Position numbers and translations under genes: made by a program
Shown: positions 16,903 through 26,136 of the stretch, in pieces
Layout: each line of letters starts with the position of its first letter
Position numbering within the stretch: the first letter of the stretch is position 1
Notes under the pieces: model-generated
Told to the model about the DNA's origin: nothing
Databases searched by the model: none
What the model saw: only the letters and a program-made list of their open reading frames with translations
From: JAXGMV01 sp040772085
Lineage (GTDB): Bacteria; Chloroflexota; Anaerolineae; Anaerolineales; Anaerolineaceae
Length of the DNA stretch: 64,000 bases
Assembly: GCA_040772085.1 (NCBI GenBank)
Contig: JAXGYU010000002.1
Location: 1-64,000, forward strand
Direction: 5' to 3'

Positions 16903-18387
16903 GTGACCACAACCTCCGCGCCGACCAAAACCTCATCCTTCCTCGCCCGCAACAGCGGCGGGGTGCTGATCGCCTGCGGCACCATGAGCGCCCTGCTCTA
17001 TCTCACCTTCCTCAAACTGAACTTCACCCAATGGATCGACCAGCCGCTCCTCAGCCTGCAAATCATGCTCAACGCAGACCGCGGGCAGGCGCTGCTGCTG
17101 TTCCTCGCGCTGGTCGGAGCCGCCGCCCTCTACCTGCTGGCCTATCAAACCCTGCGCCAGCGTCAGGACCCCGACTCTTGGCTGATCGTCATCCTTTTCT
17201 CGCTGCTCTTCGCCGGACTGTTCACCAGCCTCTATCCCTTCGCCGCGGCTGACGTCTGGGATTACATCTTTCACGCCCGCATCCTCGGCGTCTATGGCGG
17301 CAACCCCTACGTCGATCTGATCCGCCAATACCCCGCGGACCCCTTCTACGACTACGCCTTCTGGAAGGATCAGGCATCCTTCTACGGCCCGGTCTGGGTC
17401 CTTATCAGCGGACTGGTCGCCCGCCTGAGCGGTGACGGTCTGGCAGCCAATCTGGTGGCGTTCAAGCTGCTGCCCGGCATATTTTTCTACGCTTCGGTCG
17501 CCGTCGTCGCTCTGATGCTGCGCAAAGCCGCCCCTGAGCGCGCCTTGCCCGCCACACTGCTGCTGGCATGGAACCCGATGCTGCTCTTCGAGACCTTCGG
17601 CAACGGGCACAACGACATCGCCATGGCATTCTGGATGCTCCTTGCCGCCTGGATGATGTTCGAAAAACGCTACACCCTGGCCGTTCTGGCGCTGCTGATG
17701 GGCGCCCTCTTCAAATACATCCCGGTGATATTGCTGCCGGTTGCCGGCATCATCGCGTTGCGTGATCTGCAATCGCTCGCCGCGCGCCTGCGCTATCTCG
17801 TCACCACTGCCGTTGCCTCAATCGCGCTGCTGGTGCTGGCGTATGCACCGCTCTGGCAAGGTCCGCAAATCCTGACCATCCTCAGCCGCACCCTCACCTT
17901 TCGTTCATCGATCGCGTCCGTCCTTTACACCGGCCTGCGCGGCACCTACGACGCCGGTTGGCTCTCCGAGATCATCCCCCTGGCTGCTAACCTGTTGCTG
18001 CTGGCCTTCATCCTCTATCAGTGCTGGCAGGCTTGGCGTGACCGCTCCTGGCTGAGTTTCACCCGCGCCAGCGTCAGCATCCTGCTCTTTTACCTGCTCA
18101 TCAGCAGCACCTGGTTCATGGTCTGGTACCCGCTCTGGGCTCTGGTGCTGGCCGTGCTGCTGCCGCCTGGTTTCCTGCTCAACCTGATCCTCTTCTTCAG
18201 CCTCTTTGTGCTCAACAAACAGTTCATCCTCTTCCCCTTCGTCTGGTGGACTTATAAGATGAACGCTTTCCAGGTCGAGCTGAGCATGTTCCTGGCGCTG
18301 GTCTTCCCGGCCTGGCTGTACATCATCGTCCACTGGCTGACGAATCGCCCCGCCGCGTCCGCTCCGAAGCGCCCGATGATAGAATAA
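16903..18387 (+). CDS. polytopic mannosyltransferase-like protein (GT87/DUF2029 type)
   Basis: 494 residues with about eleven membrane segments. After the first two, an extracytoplasmic loop carries AAADVWDYIFHARILGVYGGNPYVD, the Asp-rich loop typical of GT87/DUF2029 polyprenyl-phosphomannose-dependent transferases, then FYGPVWVLISG. LLLAWNPMLLFETFGNGHND and GALFKYIPVILLPV are further family hallmarks. It probably adds a sugar from a lipid donor outside the membrane. The start is GTG (MTTTSAPTKT) with a TATACT box about twenty bases upstream and no clear ribosome site. The peptidase gene follows 47 bases later. Confidence 0.82.
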   Translation: MTTTSAPTKTSSFLARNSGGVLIACGTMSALLYLTFLKLNFTQWIDQPLLSLQIMLNADRGQALLLFLALVGAAALYLLAYQTLRQRQDPDSWLIVILFSLLFAGLFTSLYPFAAADVWDYIFHARILGVYGGNPYVDLIRQYPADPFYDYAFWKDQASFYGPVWVLISGLVARLSGDGLAANLVAFKLLPGIFFYASVAVVALMLRKAAPERALPATLLLAWNPMLLFETFGNGHNDIAMAFWMLLAAWMMFEKRYTLAVLALLMGALFKYIPVILLPVAGIIALRDLQSLAARLRYLVTTAVASIALLVLAYAPLWQGPQILTILSRTLTFRSSIASVLYTGLRGTYDAGWLSEIIPLAANLLLLAFILYQCWQAWRDRSWLSFTRASVSILLFYLLISSTWFMVWYPLWALVLAVLLPPGFLLNLILFFSLFVLNKQFILFPFVWWTYKMNAFQVELSMFLALVFPAWLYIIVHWLTNRPAASAPKRPMIE

Positions 18388-18434
18388 TTTCAACCGACAG
18401 ACACTCGTTTCAACCCAATATCTCCGGAGGTCGC

Positions 18435-19649
18435 ATGTCTGATTTTTCCATCCAGAATGAAAAAGTGGCGCAAACTGCTGCCCTGCTGAAGGAACGCGGC
18501 CTTGACGCCTGGCTGACCTTTGTGCAGGAAACCAGCCTCACGGCCGACCCCGCCCTGCCGCTTATCCTCGGCATGAATATGACCTGGCTCTCGGCTTTCA
18601 TCCATACCGCTGATGACCAGCATATCGCCATCGTCGGCCGCTTTGATGCCGACAACGTCCGCAAAATGGGCGCCTATAACAAGGTCATCGCCTATGACCA
18701 GGATATCTTCCCGGCATTGCTGGACGAATTGCAGCGGTTGAATCCGCACAGCATCGGGCTGAATTATTCGCTCAACGACAGCGCTTCCAACGGATTGAGC
18801 CACGGCCTGTGGCTGCTGCTGACCGGTGCGCTGGCCGGCACCCCCTTCGCTGACCGTCTCATCAGCGCCGAGACGGTGATCGCTGCCCTGCGCGGGCGCA
18901 AGACCCCTACCGAGATCGCCGCGGTGCGTGGCGCCATTGCTACGACCGAGAGCATTCTGGCGCAGTTCACCGCCGAGATCGAACCTGGCCTGGACGAGGT
19001 CAGCATCTTCAACCGCGTCCGCCATCTGATGCAGCAGCGCGGCGTGATCCCTTCGTGGGATAGCTGCCCGAACGTGACCGCCGGCGCGGGTTCGCGCCCC
19101 GGACATACTCTGCCTGATGCCGGCAGCCGTCTTGCCGCTGGCGAACTGCTGCATATGGACATCGGTGTCGTGCGCCATGATTACGTCTCCGATATCCAAC
19201 GCGTCTGGTACGTCGCCAAACCGGGTGAGGAGGGCATTCCGCAGGCGGTGCGGCAAGGGTTCGACGCTGTGCGGGCAGCCATTCTGGCCGCGGCGGAGGT
19301 GCTCAAACCGGGTGTGCCGGGCTGGCAGGTCGACCAGGCCGCACGCGCGTCCATCACCTCTCTTGGCTACCCCGAGTATCAGCACGCGGTCGGTCACCAG
19401 GTTGGACGCTCCGTCCATGACGGCGCCGGTATACTTGGTCCGCGCTGGCCGCGTTACGGCACCACGCCCGAGGTGCTGGTCGAAGCCGGAAACATCTTTA
19501 CGCTCGAGCTGGGCGTTCAGGTTGAGGGTTATGGCTTCATCGGTCTCGAGGAAGATGTGCTGGTGCTCGAGGATGGACTGGAGTGGCTCTCCACGCCGCA
19601 GACCGAGATCTGGGTCGTACGCCCACCTGCCCTTCCTGAACTGCCATGA
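18435..19649 (+). CDS. M24 family metallopeptidase (Xaa-Pro aminopeptidase-like)
   Basis: 404 residues of the creatinase/pita-bread fold. An N-terminal creatinase-like domain (to about 150) precedes the catalytic domain, where the five metal ligands are seen in MDIGVVRHDYVSDIQRVW (two Asp), HAVGHQVGRSVHDGAG (His), FTLELGVQVEG (Glu) and GLEEDVLV (Glu). It probably removes N-terminal residues before proline, or splits dipeptides, in the cytoplasm. CGGAGG stands five bases before the ATG. anmK follows 28 bases downstream. Confidence 0.9.
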   Translation: MSDFSIQNEKVAQTAALLKERGLDAWLTFVQETSLTADPALPLILGMNMTWLSAFIHTADDQHIAIVGRFDADNVRKMGAYNKVIAYDQDIFPALLDELQRLNPHSIGLNYSLNDSASNGLSHGLWLLLTGALAGTPFADRLISAETVIAALRGRKTPTEIAAVRGAIATTESILAQFTAEIEPGLDEVSIFNRVRHLMQQRGVIPSWDSCPNVTAGAGSRPGHTLPDAGSRLAAGELLHMDIGVVRHDYVSDIQRVWYVAKPGEEGIPQAVRQGFDAVRAAILAAAEVLKPGVPGWQVDQAARASITSLGYPEYQHAVGHQVGRSVHDGAGILGPRWPRYGTTPEVLVEAGNIFTLELGVQVEGYGFIGLEEDVLVLEDGLEWLSTPQTEIWVVRPPALPELP

Positions 19650-19677
19650 TCACGGTACCGCTACCTATGGGTGATTT

Positions 19678-20856
19678 ATGTTGGTCATAGGCCTGATGTC
19701 CGGCACATCGGCTGACGGCGTGGATGCTGTCCTGCTGGAGCTTGTCGGCGCGCCGTCTGCCTTGCGCTGGACCTTGCGGGCGCACCTGCATCAGCCGCAC
19801 CCCCCTGCTCTGCGTGATGATATCCTGCGGGCCAGCCGCCCGGGCACCTCTTCACCTGAATACCTATGCGCAATTAATTTCGCGATCGCGGAACGCTTTG
19901 CCGGCGCTGTGCTCTATTTGTGCCGGCAGGCTGGCGTCGCTCCATCTGCCGTTGACCTTATCGGCTCCCATGGTCAGACGATCTGGCACATCCCCGGCGC
20001 CTCAACCCTGCAGCTTGGTGAACCCGCCATTCTGGCCGAATGCATCGGCATCACGACCATCGCCAACTTCCGCCCGCGCGATATCGCAGCCGGCGGTCAG
20101 GGCGCGCCGCTGGTAGCTTATGTCGACCAACTGCTGTTCAGCCACCCGTCGCTCAGCCGCGTTTGCCTCAACATCGGCGGCATCGCCAATATCACCTGGC
20201 TGCCCGCGCGCTCTCAATCCGACCAGCAGGTGCTGGCGTTTGACACTGGTCCCGGCAACTGCCTGCTGGATGACGCCGCCAGCTATCTCAGCGGCGGCAG
20301 GTTGACATATGACCTCGATGGCGCCCTGGCGCTCACCGGCGGTGTGCGTGACGACCTGCTCCAGCAATGGATTGATGGTGAACCATATTTCGCGCTGGCG
20401 CCGCCGAAGACCACCGGTCGCGAGCTCTTCAGCCGTGAGTATATGCTGCGTCTGCTTGACAGCGCGCGTGCTGCCGGCCTGACCGATGCAGACTTCATGG
20501 CAACGCTTTCCGCCTTCACCACCCGCGCCATCGTCAATGCCTTGCACGCCTTTTTACCAAGCCTCCCTGACGAACTAATCCTCTCCGGCGGCGGCGCGCG
20601 CAACCCGGCGCTGGTTCGCGGTCTTATCGCGGGATTGCCGCAAACATTCGTGCGTGAGTCTGGCGAAGTTGGCCTGCCTTCCGACGCCAAGGAGGCTGCC
20701 GCGTTCGCCGTTCTGGCGTATGAGAGCTGGCACAACCGCCCCGGCAATCTGCCTTCCGCCACTGGCGCCGCCCACCCGGTCGTCCTTGGCAGCATCACCC
20801 CCGGCAGCAACTATCGGACGCTGCTTGACAAAACCCTCTCTGATATTCAGGTGTGA
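19678..20856 (+). CDS. anmK: anhydro-N-acetylmuramic acid kinase
   Basis: 392 residues, near the usual length. AnmK opens the 1,6-anhydro ring of anhMurNAc and phosphorylates it with ATP, giving MurNAc 6-phosphate for MurQ. Seen: VIGLMSGTSADGVDAVLLEL at the N-terminus, IGSHGQTIWHIPG, FRPRDIAAGGQGAPLV, LNIGGIANITWLP, AFDTGPGNCLLDDA and LILSGGGARNP. It completes, with murQ and nagA in this window, a route from anhMurNAc to GlcN 6-phosphate, although the genes are kilobases apart. The next gene starts two bases after its stop. Confidence 0.95.
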   Translation: MLVIGLMSGTSADGVDAVLLELVGAPSALRWTLRAHLHQPHPPALRDDILRASRPGTSSPEYLCAINFAIAERFAGAVLYLCRQAGVAPSAVDLIGSHGQTIWHIPGASTLQLGEPAILAECIGITTIANFRPRDIAAGGQGAPLVAYVDQLLFSHPSLSRVCLNIGGIANITWLPARSQSDQQVLAFDTGPGNCLLDDAASYLSGGRLTYDLDGALALTGGVRDDLLQQWIDGEPYFALAPPKTTGRELFSREYMLRLLDSARAAGLTDADFMATLSAFTTRAIVNALHAFLPSLPDELILSGGGARNPALVRGLIAGLPQTFVRESGEVGLPSDAKEAAAFAVLAYESWHNRPGNLPSATGAAHPVVLGSITPGSNYRTLLDKTLSDIQV

Positions 20857-20857
20857 C

Positions 20858-21886
20858 ATGAAAAAGAAGACTGACTGGCGCGCTGATCTGAAAGCCGATC
20901 CATTCCCCTGGCTGCTGGAAGAAGATGACCCCGCCGCGCGGCTGCTGACCCATCGCTACCTGCTCGAGACGCCTCGCTCCTCGCCCGAATATCGGGCAGT
21001 CGCGGAAGCCGCGCATCAATCCGGGCCTATCACCGCGCTGCTGGACAAGATGGACCCCGAGGGCTGGTGGGAGAAACCCGGCACCGGGTACAGCCCCAAG
21101 TACAGCGGCACAGTCTGGACGCTGCTGGCGCTCGCTCAGCTTGGCGCTGACGCGGCTTACGATCCACGACTGATTACGGCCGCAATGTATTATCTGGATC
21201 AGGCATTTCAGCCGGGCGGACAGATCACGGCCGGCTCCAGCGCCGCCTGGACGGCGGACTGTCTGCAGGGCAACATGGTCGCCAGCCTGCTGCGCATGGG
21301 CATCAACGACCCGCGCCTGTCGGCTGCGGTGGACTGGATGGCGCGCACCGTCACCGGTGAAGGCATCGCGCCGGTCGGTGACCGCTCCACCAAAAACCGC
21401 TACTATGCCGGCGGCAAATGCGGCCCGCTGTTCGTCTGCGCTGCCAATGACAAACAGCCGTGCGCCTGGGGCGCAGCCAAAGTCATGTCGGCGCTGGCTC
21501 TGCTGCCGAAAACGCTGATCACGCCAGCCGTCCGGACGGCCATTGACATTGGCGCCGAATTCCTGCTTAACGCAGATCCGATGGCAGCCGAGTGGGCGCA
21601 CCCCTATGCCGCCAAGCCGAGCGGCAACTGGTGGAAGCTCGGCTTCCCGCTGTTTTACATCAGCAATCTGCTCGAGGTGGCTGATGCGCTGGTCACGTTG
21701 GGCTATGGCAAGGATCCGCGCCTGCAATCCACGCTGGCGTTCATCCGCTCCAGGCAAACCGATACCGGCGCCTGGCTGCAGGAGTACTCCTATGACGGCA
21801 AGATGCTGGTCAACCTCGGGCGCAATAAGAAGCCGAACAAATACGTCACCATCTCCGCGCTCAAGGTGCTCAAAAACGTGGGGTGA
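20858..21886 (+). CDS. alpha/alpha-toroid (prenyltransferase/squalene-cyclase-like) protein
   Basis: 342 residues. Repeated helical hairpins of toroid type are seen: KYSGTVWTLLALAQLGAD, DPRLITAAMYYLDQAFQPGG, NMVASLLRMGINDPRLSAAVDWM, EVADALVTLGYGKDPRL and LAFIRSRQTDTGAWLQ. The N-terminus (WRADLKADPFPWLLEEDDPA) matches a group of Chloroflexota toroid proteins of unknown function. Catalytic DXDD or QW repeats of true terpene cyclases are not obvious. Two clusters, FVCAAND and QPCAWGA, contain cysteines. The start at 20858 is chosen because the upstream part of the frame overlaps anmK; it begins two bases after that stop. Confidence 0.7.
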   Translation: MKKKTDWRADLKADPFPWLLEEDDPAARLLTHRYLLETPRSSPEYRAVAEAAHQSGPITALLDKMDPEGWWEKPGTGYSPKYSGTVWTLLALAQLGADAAYDPRLITAAMYYLDQAFQPGGQITAGSSAAWTADCLQGNMVASLLRMGINDPRLSAAVDWMARTVTGEGIAPVGDRSTKNRYYAGGKCGPLFVCAANDKQPCAWGAAKVMSALALLPKTLITPAVRTAIDIGAEFLLNADPMAAEWAHPYAAKPSGNWWKLGFPLFYISNLLEVADALVTLGYGKDPRLQSTLAFIRSRQTDTGAWLQEYSYDGKMLVNLGRNKKPNKYVTISALKVLKNVG

Positions 21887-21977
21887 GGTAAATGGATAAC
21901 AGTCAGTCGTAGGGCGGGACACGTTCGCCGACCCGCCACTCAGGATGATGACTAATACGTTAGCAAGCAAGCTTCAT

Positions 21978-22440
21978 ATGCCGCCCCTGAGAGAGGCGGA
22001 AGCGCGCAGCGCAGGTGGGGTTTATACAGGCGTAGGGCGGGACACGCACCACGTCCCGCTTATCTCGAAATGTCGGGCACATAATACGTCGCCTAACCTA
22101 CACTTGCATATATCGCGAATTCAGGATTACGACTTTAATGCGCCAACCTTGTGGGGTTCACATGCCGCCCCTGAGAGGGGCGGAAGCGCGCAGCGCAGGT
22201 GGGGTTAATACAGGCGTAGGGCGGGACGCGTTCCACGTCCCGCCGGTAATGTCACTGTCGGGCACACAATACGTCGCATAATCTACACTTGCATACATCG
22301 CGTATTCAGGATTACGACGGTGATGCGCCAACCTTGCAGGGTTCACATGCCGCCCCTGAGAGGGGCGGAAGCGCGCAGCGCAGGTGGGGTTAAATCAGTC
22401 GTAGGGCGGGACACGTCTCACGTCCCGCCGGTAAGAATCT
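21978..22440. repeat. tandem array of 184-185 bp hairpin-rich repeats, three units
   Basis: Units begin ATGCCGCCCCTGAGAG at 21978, 22162 and 22347. Each holds a hairpin with arms CCGCCCC and GGGGCGG (first copy imperfect), the text AAGCGCGCAGCGCAGGTGGGGTT, and a second hairpin with arms GGCGGGAC and GTCCCGCC (22036-22060, 22220-22244, 22405-22429). A GTCGGGCAC block and a TACACTTGCATA block follow in the full units. Related blocks run on to about 22580. No gene is seen between 21887 and 22840. Confidence 0.9.
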
Positions 22441-22840
22441 CGTCCAATGCGAATTCATTCTTGCATGATCTTCGTCCTCCAATGACAAGGGGAGGTGGCG
22501 CCGAGCGCTCGCTGTGAGGCGACGGAGGTATTTGATAAACTCCATCCCAAACACGGCTGGCGCGTGCGCCAGCCCTACGTGAAAAATCACGTCGTCCCCT
22601 CGACGTCTTACAAGAATTAGTCCCGCACATACAATGGTCAACAACCTACACTGGCATAAGGCGCGAATTCAATTCTGCCGATCCGGAGAGATTTACCTCA
22701 CCCCCATCCGCCCCCTGACCGCGCCGCACGGCTGTTGTTCTTTACTCTCGAATCATGTACACTAATATTTATACAAAGTTAATGGGGGTTATATCGATGA
22801 GCATCCATTCCCGGCTTTTTTGGGGGGAGGTTTAGCACTG

Positions 22841-25800
22841 ATGACAAATGCTCGAAATACAGCAAATAAATCAAAGGTTGTCGCATGGCTGCTGGCTGCC
22901 GCGGCCGCGGTGATGGTTTGTGTATTGGTCGTAGCCGTCGCAGGATTATTGCTGGTCACCTATCAGGACCGCATACCTTTCCTGCAACAAGAACCTGAGA
23001 GAGACCCCTCCATAATCACTATCGAGATCAATTCGCCCTATAATCATGCGGGGTGGACAACGAACGCCTATATCCCATTATTTGTGGATGCGGTCAGTAC
23101 ATATCCTCTGGAAACACTGGAGTTGTATATCAATGACAAACTGTACCAGAGTTACAGCGTCATTGACGCGCTTGATCCAACTGAAATATCTGAACGCTGG
23201 CAATGGCAGCCCGGCGCTGAAGGGGGATTCACTTTAATCGTAAAAGGGACTGATATATTCGGCGCCAACAGTTTTTCTCAACCATTATTGCTAAAAGCAG
23301 AGGGAATCAGCAATACCAATACGCTCATCCTGGCGGAAGAAGGGGATACGCTGGAATCCATCGCCGCGAAAGCAAATCTGACTGTAGAGCAGTTGCTCGC
23401 CTACAATCCGCACCTGAATCCGAGCAAACCGCTTGAAACCGGCCAGGAGATATTTATCCCCAATGACCCGGAGCCAATCAGCAACCCGAATGTGATCCAA
23501 GGTGAGGAGATTCCGGCAGGGAACGAAGAAGCGTTCTTACAGCCCCCGCCTGAGGAAGGCGCGGTTGAGGAATTTGACGCGACAGAAAAACCAGCGTTAC
23601 CCATAGAACTGCAGCATATAGGCATAGACTGGGTATCTGTAAACAAGGCGCTTGAACATCAGGGTTTATTTCCGCCTCAGAATACTGAAGGAGATCACGA
23701 GGAACCAAAAGAAATTCCTTCTGAAAAGGAGGAGCCTGGGATATCTGAAGAAGAGAAATCGAAGATTCCGCCTTTTATATTTATTCAAACCCCATTCAAG
23801 CCAATAGTTTTCGAACCCACTTTTATTGAGAAAGCGAAAGAACTCGAAGAAAAGCTGTCTAAACCCACAAGGAAGAAAGTTCCATCTCCCTATTTTGAAG
23901 TGCAGGTGGAAGCTGTTGGTTGCTCCGTAAGATTTGTGATGCCAGATAAGGTTCTGGAAAAATACCAGGACATCTATCAATCGGATGGTGGTTACGAAGA
24001 TGGTTTTGTCATTTACCGATCCCGGGATGGCGGTGACTTCGAAACGGTCTTTCACTTCCCCGAAGTGGTGGATCTGAAGGATTATCCTGTCCGGGAGTTT
24101 ATTGATAAGGATCAATATGGAAATCTGAAGTATATCGTCAGGGTATACAACGAATTGGGGTCATGGTCGACCAGTATGGACCTGATTAAACTGGATCCTG
24201 AAAAATGTAAGCCTGGGCAGGTCCCAATCGAAGAGTTGACCGTCAGAGTCGATAAGGATGGCAACTTATTGCTGCCCAAAGGCATGGACCTGGCCTACTT
24301 TTATGTTCAAATGGACCTGGGTGATGGTAAACCAGGCAAAGCGCGCCGCATGCCCGCTGGCAACCATTTCTTTCTCCCCAATTCCGGCAAGCCATTAAAT
24401 ATTTACAGTTATCTGGATACATTGCTGAAAGAAGTGCCGGAACCAGACCTGGATCTATTTCTGGACATATGGGGCTGGCAAGGCGGCGAATTAGTGCATG
24501 CCGGAAAATATAAGTATGACATTCATCGGGTCATCCTGCTGATATGTTCGGTACCGGGAGAAGATGGCTGTGAAAAAGGTCATGGAGCGTGGAGCACGAG
24601 CGCGTATATCCCGTTCTGGGAAGATGGTAAAAGCCGCGAATATAAATTCATGATCATCCCCAGCAAGTTGTCTGCGGTTGGTGCATTTAGATTGCAGATG
24701 GCTCTGGACCCTTATGAAGACCCGTATGGCGGGTTTGGCAAAAGAGTGTTTGTTGACAAGAAGATGAATGAGCAAAACCCTTCGGCGCATAAACCCTTCA
24801 CGTTTACGGTGTCGCTGTCTGATACTGTTTACTCTGAAACCGAAAACCCATGGGCGCCAAATGATAAGTACGATAAGTACACTGTCTATGTTCGGGTTGA
24901 CCCGGTTAATGCCGTATCGGGTTTGGTAAAAGATCAATTTACGAATGTCGTTACGATCAACGGGGATACATTTTTCAAACAGCCGACCAATTTGCCGCCA
25001 CTGCAATCCGAACTATTAAGTGCGTTTGACATCAAAGTCTTCCGTGAAAGCTACATGCCGCCTAATTTCGTGGCTTCGTTTACCTGGGGCTGTGTCATTA
25101 TCGAACACGACCCTTCCGGCAGATACCAACCCGGGCAAAAGGTATGTCCGCAAGACTTGAAGAAAGAATTGCAGGACAAATGCGAAGGATTCTGGAAGGA
25201 ATCAAAGTGTATTCTGGTTGAGGGCTTCTTAAAAAATCTTGTAGAAGGATATGACTGGGTTGCCTTTGCTTACGATTACGCAAAAAAGCAGGTGACGCTG
25301 GGCGTCGCATATATCATACCGGGTGGATGTGGCGATACGTGCAAAGGGCGAATAAGGAAAGTCGTCGATTACACTGTGACGTATTTAACAGGTCTTCCTC
25401 CTGATTTGCCTCAATCGGAGGAAGTGCTTTCAGAAAATTTGGCCATCCTATTCATCAACATCATGTCCGAGCTTGAAAAAGGAATGACCGGACTTGATGA
25501 ATCGCTGATCAGCGAGCTTTGCAAGGAAGATAGCAAGTGCAGAGAAGAGATCGAACGGGTGCTGCGCGAAGAGATAGAACAAATTCATCAAATTGCCAGT
25601 CAGCCGGCCTGTTATGACCTTGAAGGGTTACGCCGGCATGGGTATGAAAAGCCGCTCTGCTTGCCGGACAACATCAAGGTCATGCCAGCCCGAGGTGCTA
25701 CTGACTCCCCTGGTGTAATTAAGCTTCTCATCACCCGAAAAACGACGCCTGAAACGCTCGAATATGATGAGAATCAGTTGTACACATGGAGACGGCTGAA

Positions 25801-26131
25801 AATAGGGATCACAACAACCGGAGATTATGCTGGAGAAAAGACGATGACCTTTGACCCGGTTGATGAACGGTTCCCAAAACTTGAACCTGGTCAATCTGTA
25901 GAACTCCTCATCCCGCTGGTCCCATGTTCCAAATCGCACCGAGCCGATTGCGGCAAAGAAACGCCAGGTGAACCTTTTGATTTTTCTTCGTCTTACTTTG
26001 GAAAAGACTCAATTATTACTATTGGAGAATACTGTCTTGCCCCTGAAGGGAGCAGCGAATTCTATGTGCCTTGTACGGGCGCCTCACCCGAAAGTTGGGA
26101 ATTCCAGAATCCGAAATCGAAAAAAGAGTGA
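22841..26131 (+). CDS. large membrane-anchored surface protein with Ig-like and LysM domains
   Basis: 1096 residues. One N-terminal membrane helix (about residues 14-40) is followed by an Ig-like domain (about 60-145: INSPYNHAGWTTNAYIPLFV to GANSFSQPLLLKA), then a LysM domain (about 150-200: AEEGDTLESIAAKANLTVEQ, then LLAYNPHLNPSKPLETGQEI). A Pro/Glu-rich linker and about 750 residues of beta-rich extracellular sequence with several Cys follow (VQVEAVGCSVRF, GGYEDGFVIYRSRDGG). LysM suggests peptidoglycan binding. A GGGGAGG site stands ten bases before ATG 22841, preferred over the TTG at 22820. Codon use is visibly more A/T-rich than in flanking genes. The next gene shares the Ig-like domain and starts six bases after the stop. 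Confidence 0.8.
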   Translation: MTNARNTANKSKVVAWLLAAAAAVMVCVLVVAVAGLLLVTYQDRIPFLQQEPERDPSIITIEINSPYNHAGWTTNAYIPLFVDAVSTYPLETLELYINDKLYQSYSVIDALDPTEISERWQWQPGAEGGFTLIVKGTDIFGANSFSQPLLLKAEGISNTNTLILAEEGDTLESIAAKANLTVEQLLAYNPHLNPSKPLETGQEIFIPNDPEPISNPNVIQGEEIPAGNEEAFLQPPPEEGAVEEFDATEKPALPIELQHIGIDWVSVNKALEHQGLFPPQNTEGDHEEPKEIPSEKEEPGISEEEKSKIPPFIFIQTPFKPIVFEPTFIEKAKELEEKLSKPTRKKVPSPYFEVQVEAVGCSVRFVMPDKVLEKYQDIYQSDGGYEDGFVIYRSRDGGDFETVFHFPEVVDLKDYPVREFIDKDQYGNLKYIVRVYNELGSWSTSMDLIKLDPEKCKPGQVPIEELTVRVDKDGNLLLPKGMDLAYFYVQMDLGDGKPGKARRMPAGNHFFLPNSGKPLNIYSYLDTLLKEVPEPDLDLFLDIWGWQGGELVHAGKYKYDIHRVILLICSVPGEDGCEKGHGAWSTSAYIPFWEDGKSREYKFMIIPSKLSAVGAFRLQMALDPYEDPYGGFGKRVFVDKKMNEQNPSAHKPFTFTVSLSDTVYSETENPWAPNDKYDKYTVYVRVDPVNAVSGLVKDQFTNVVTINGDTFFKQPTNLPPLQSELLSAFDIKVFRESYMPPNFVASFTWGCVIIEHDPSGRYQPGQKVCPQDLKKELQDKCEGFWKESKCILVEGFLKNLVEGYDWVAFAYDYAKKQVTLGVAYIIPGGCGDTCKGRIRKVVDYTVTYLTGLPPDLPQSEEVLSENLAILFINIMSELEKGMTGLDESLISELCKEDSKCREEIERVLREEIEQIHQIASQPACYDLEGLRRHGYEKPLCLPDNIKVMPARGATDSPGVIKLLITRKTTPETLEYDENQLYTWRRLKIGITTTGDYAGEKTMTFDPVDERFPKLEPGQSVELLIPLVPCSKSHRADCGKETPGEPFDFSSSYFGKDSIITIGEYCLAPEGSSEFYVPCTGASPESWEFQNPKSKKE

Positions 26132-26136
26132 GTATC

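Noticed and set aside
21978..22440. Possible CRISPR array
   Set aside because: Units are 184-185 bp and whole units are similar; there are no short identical repeats separated by unique spacers and no cas genes.
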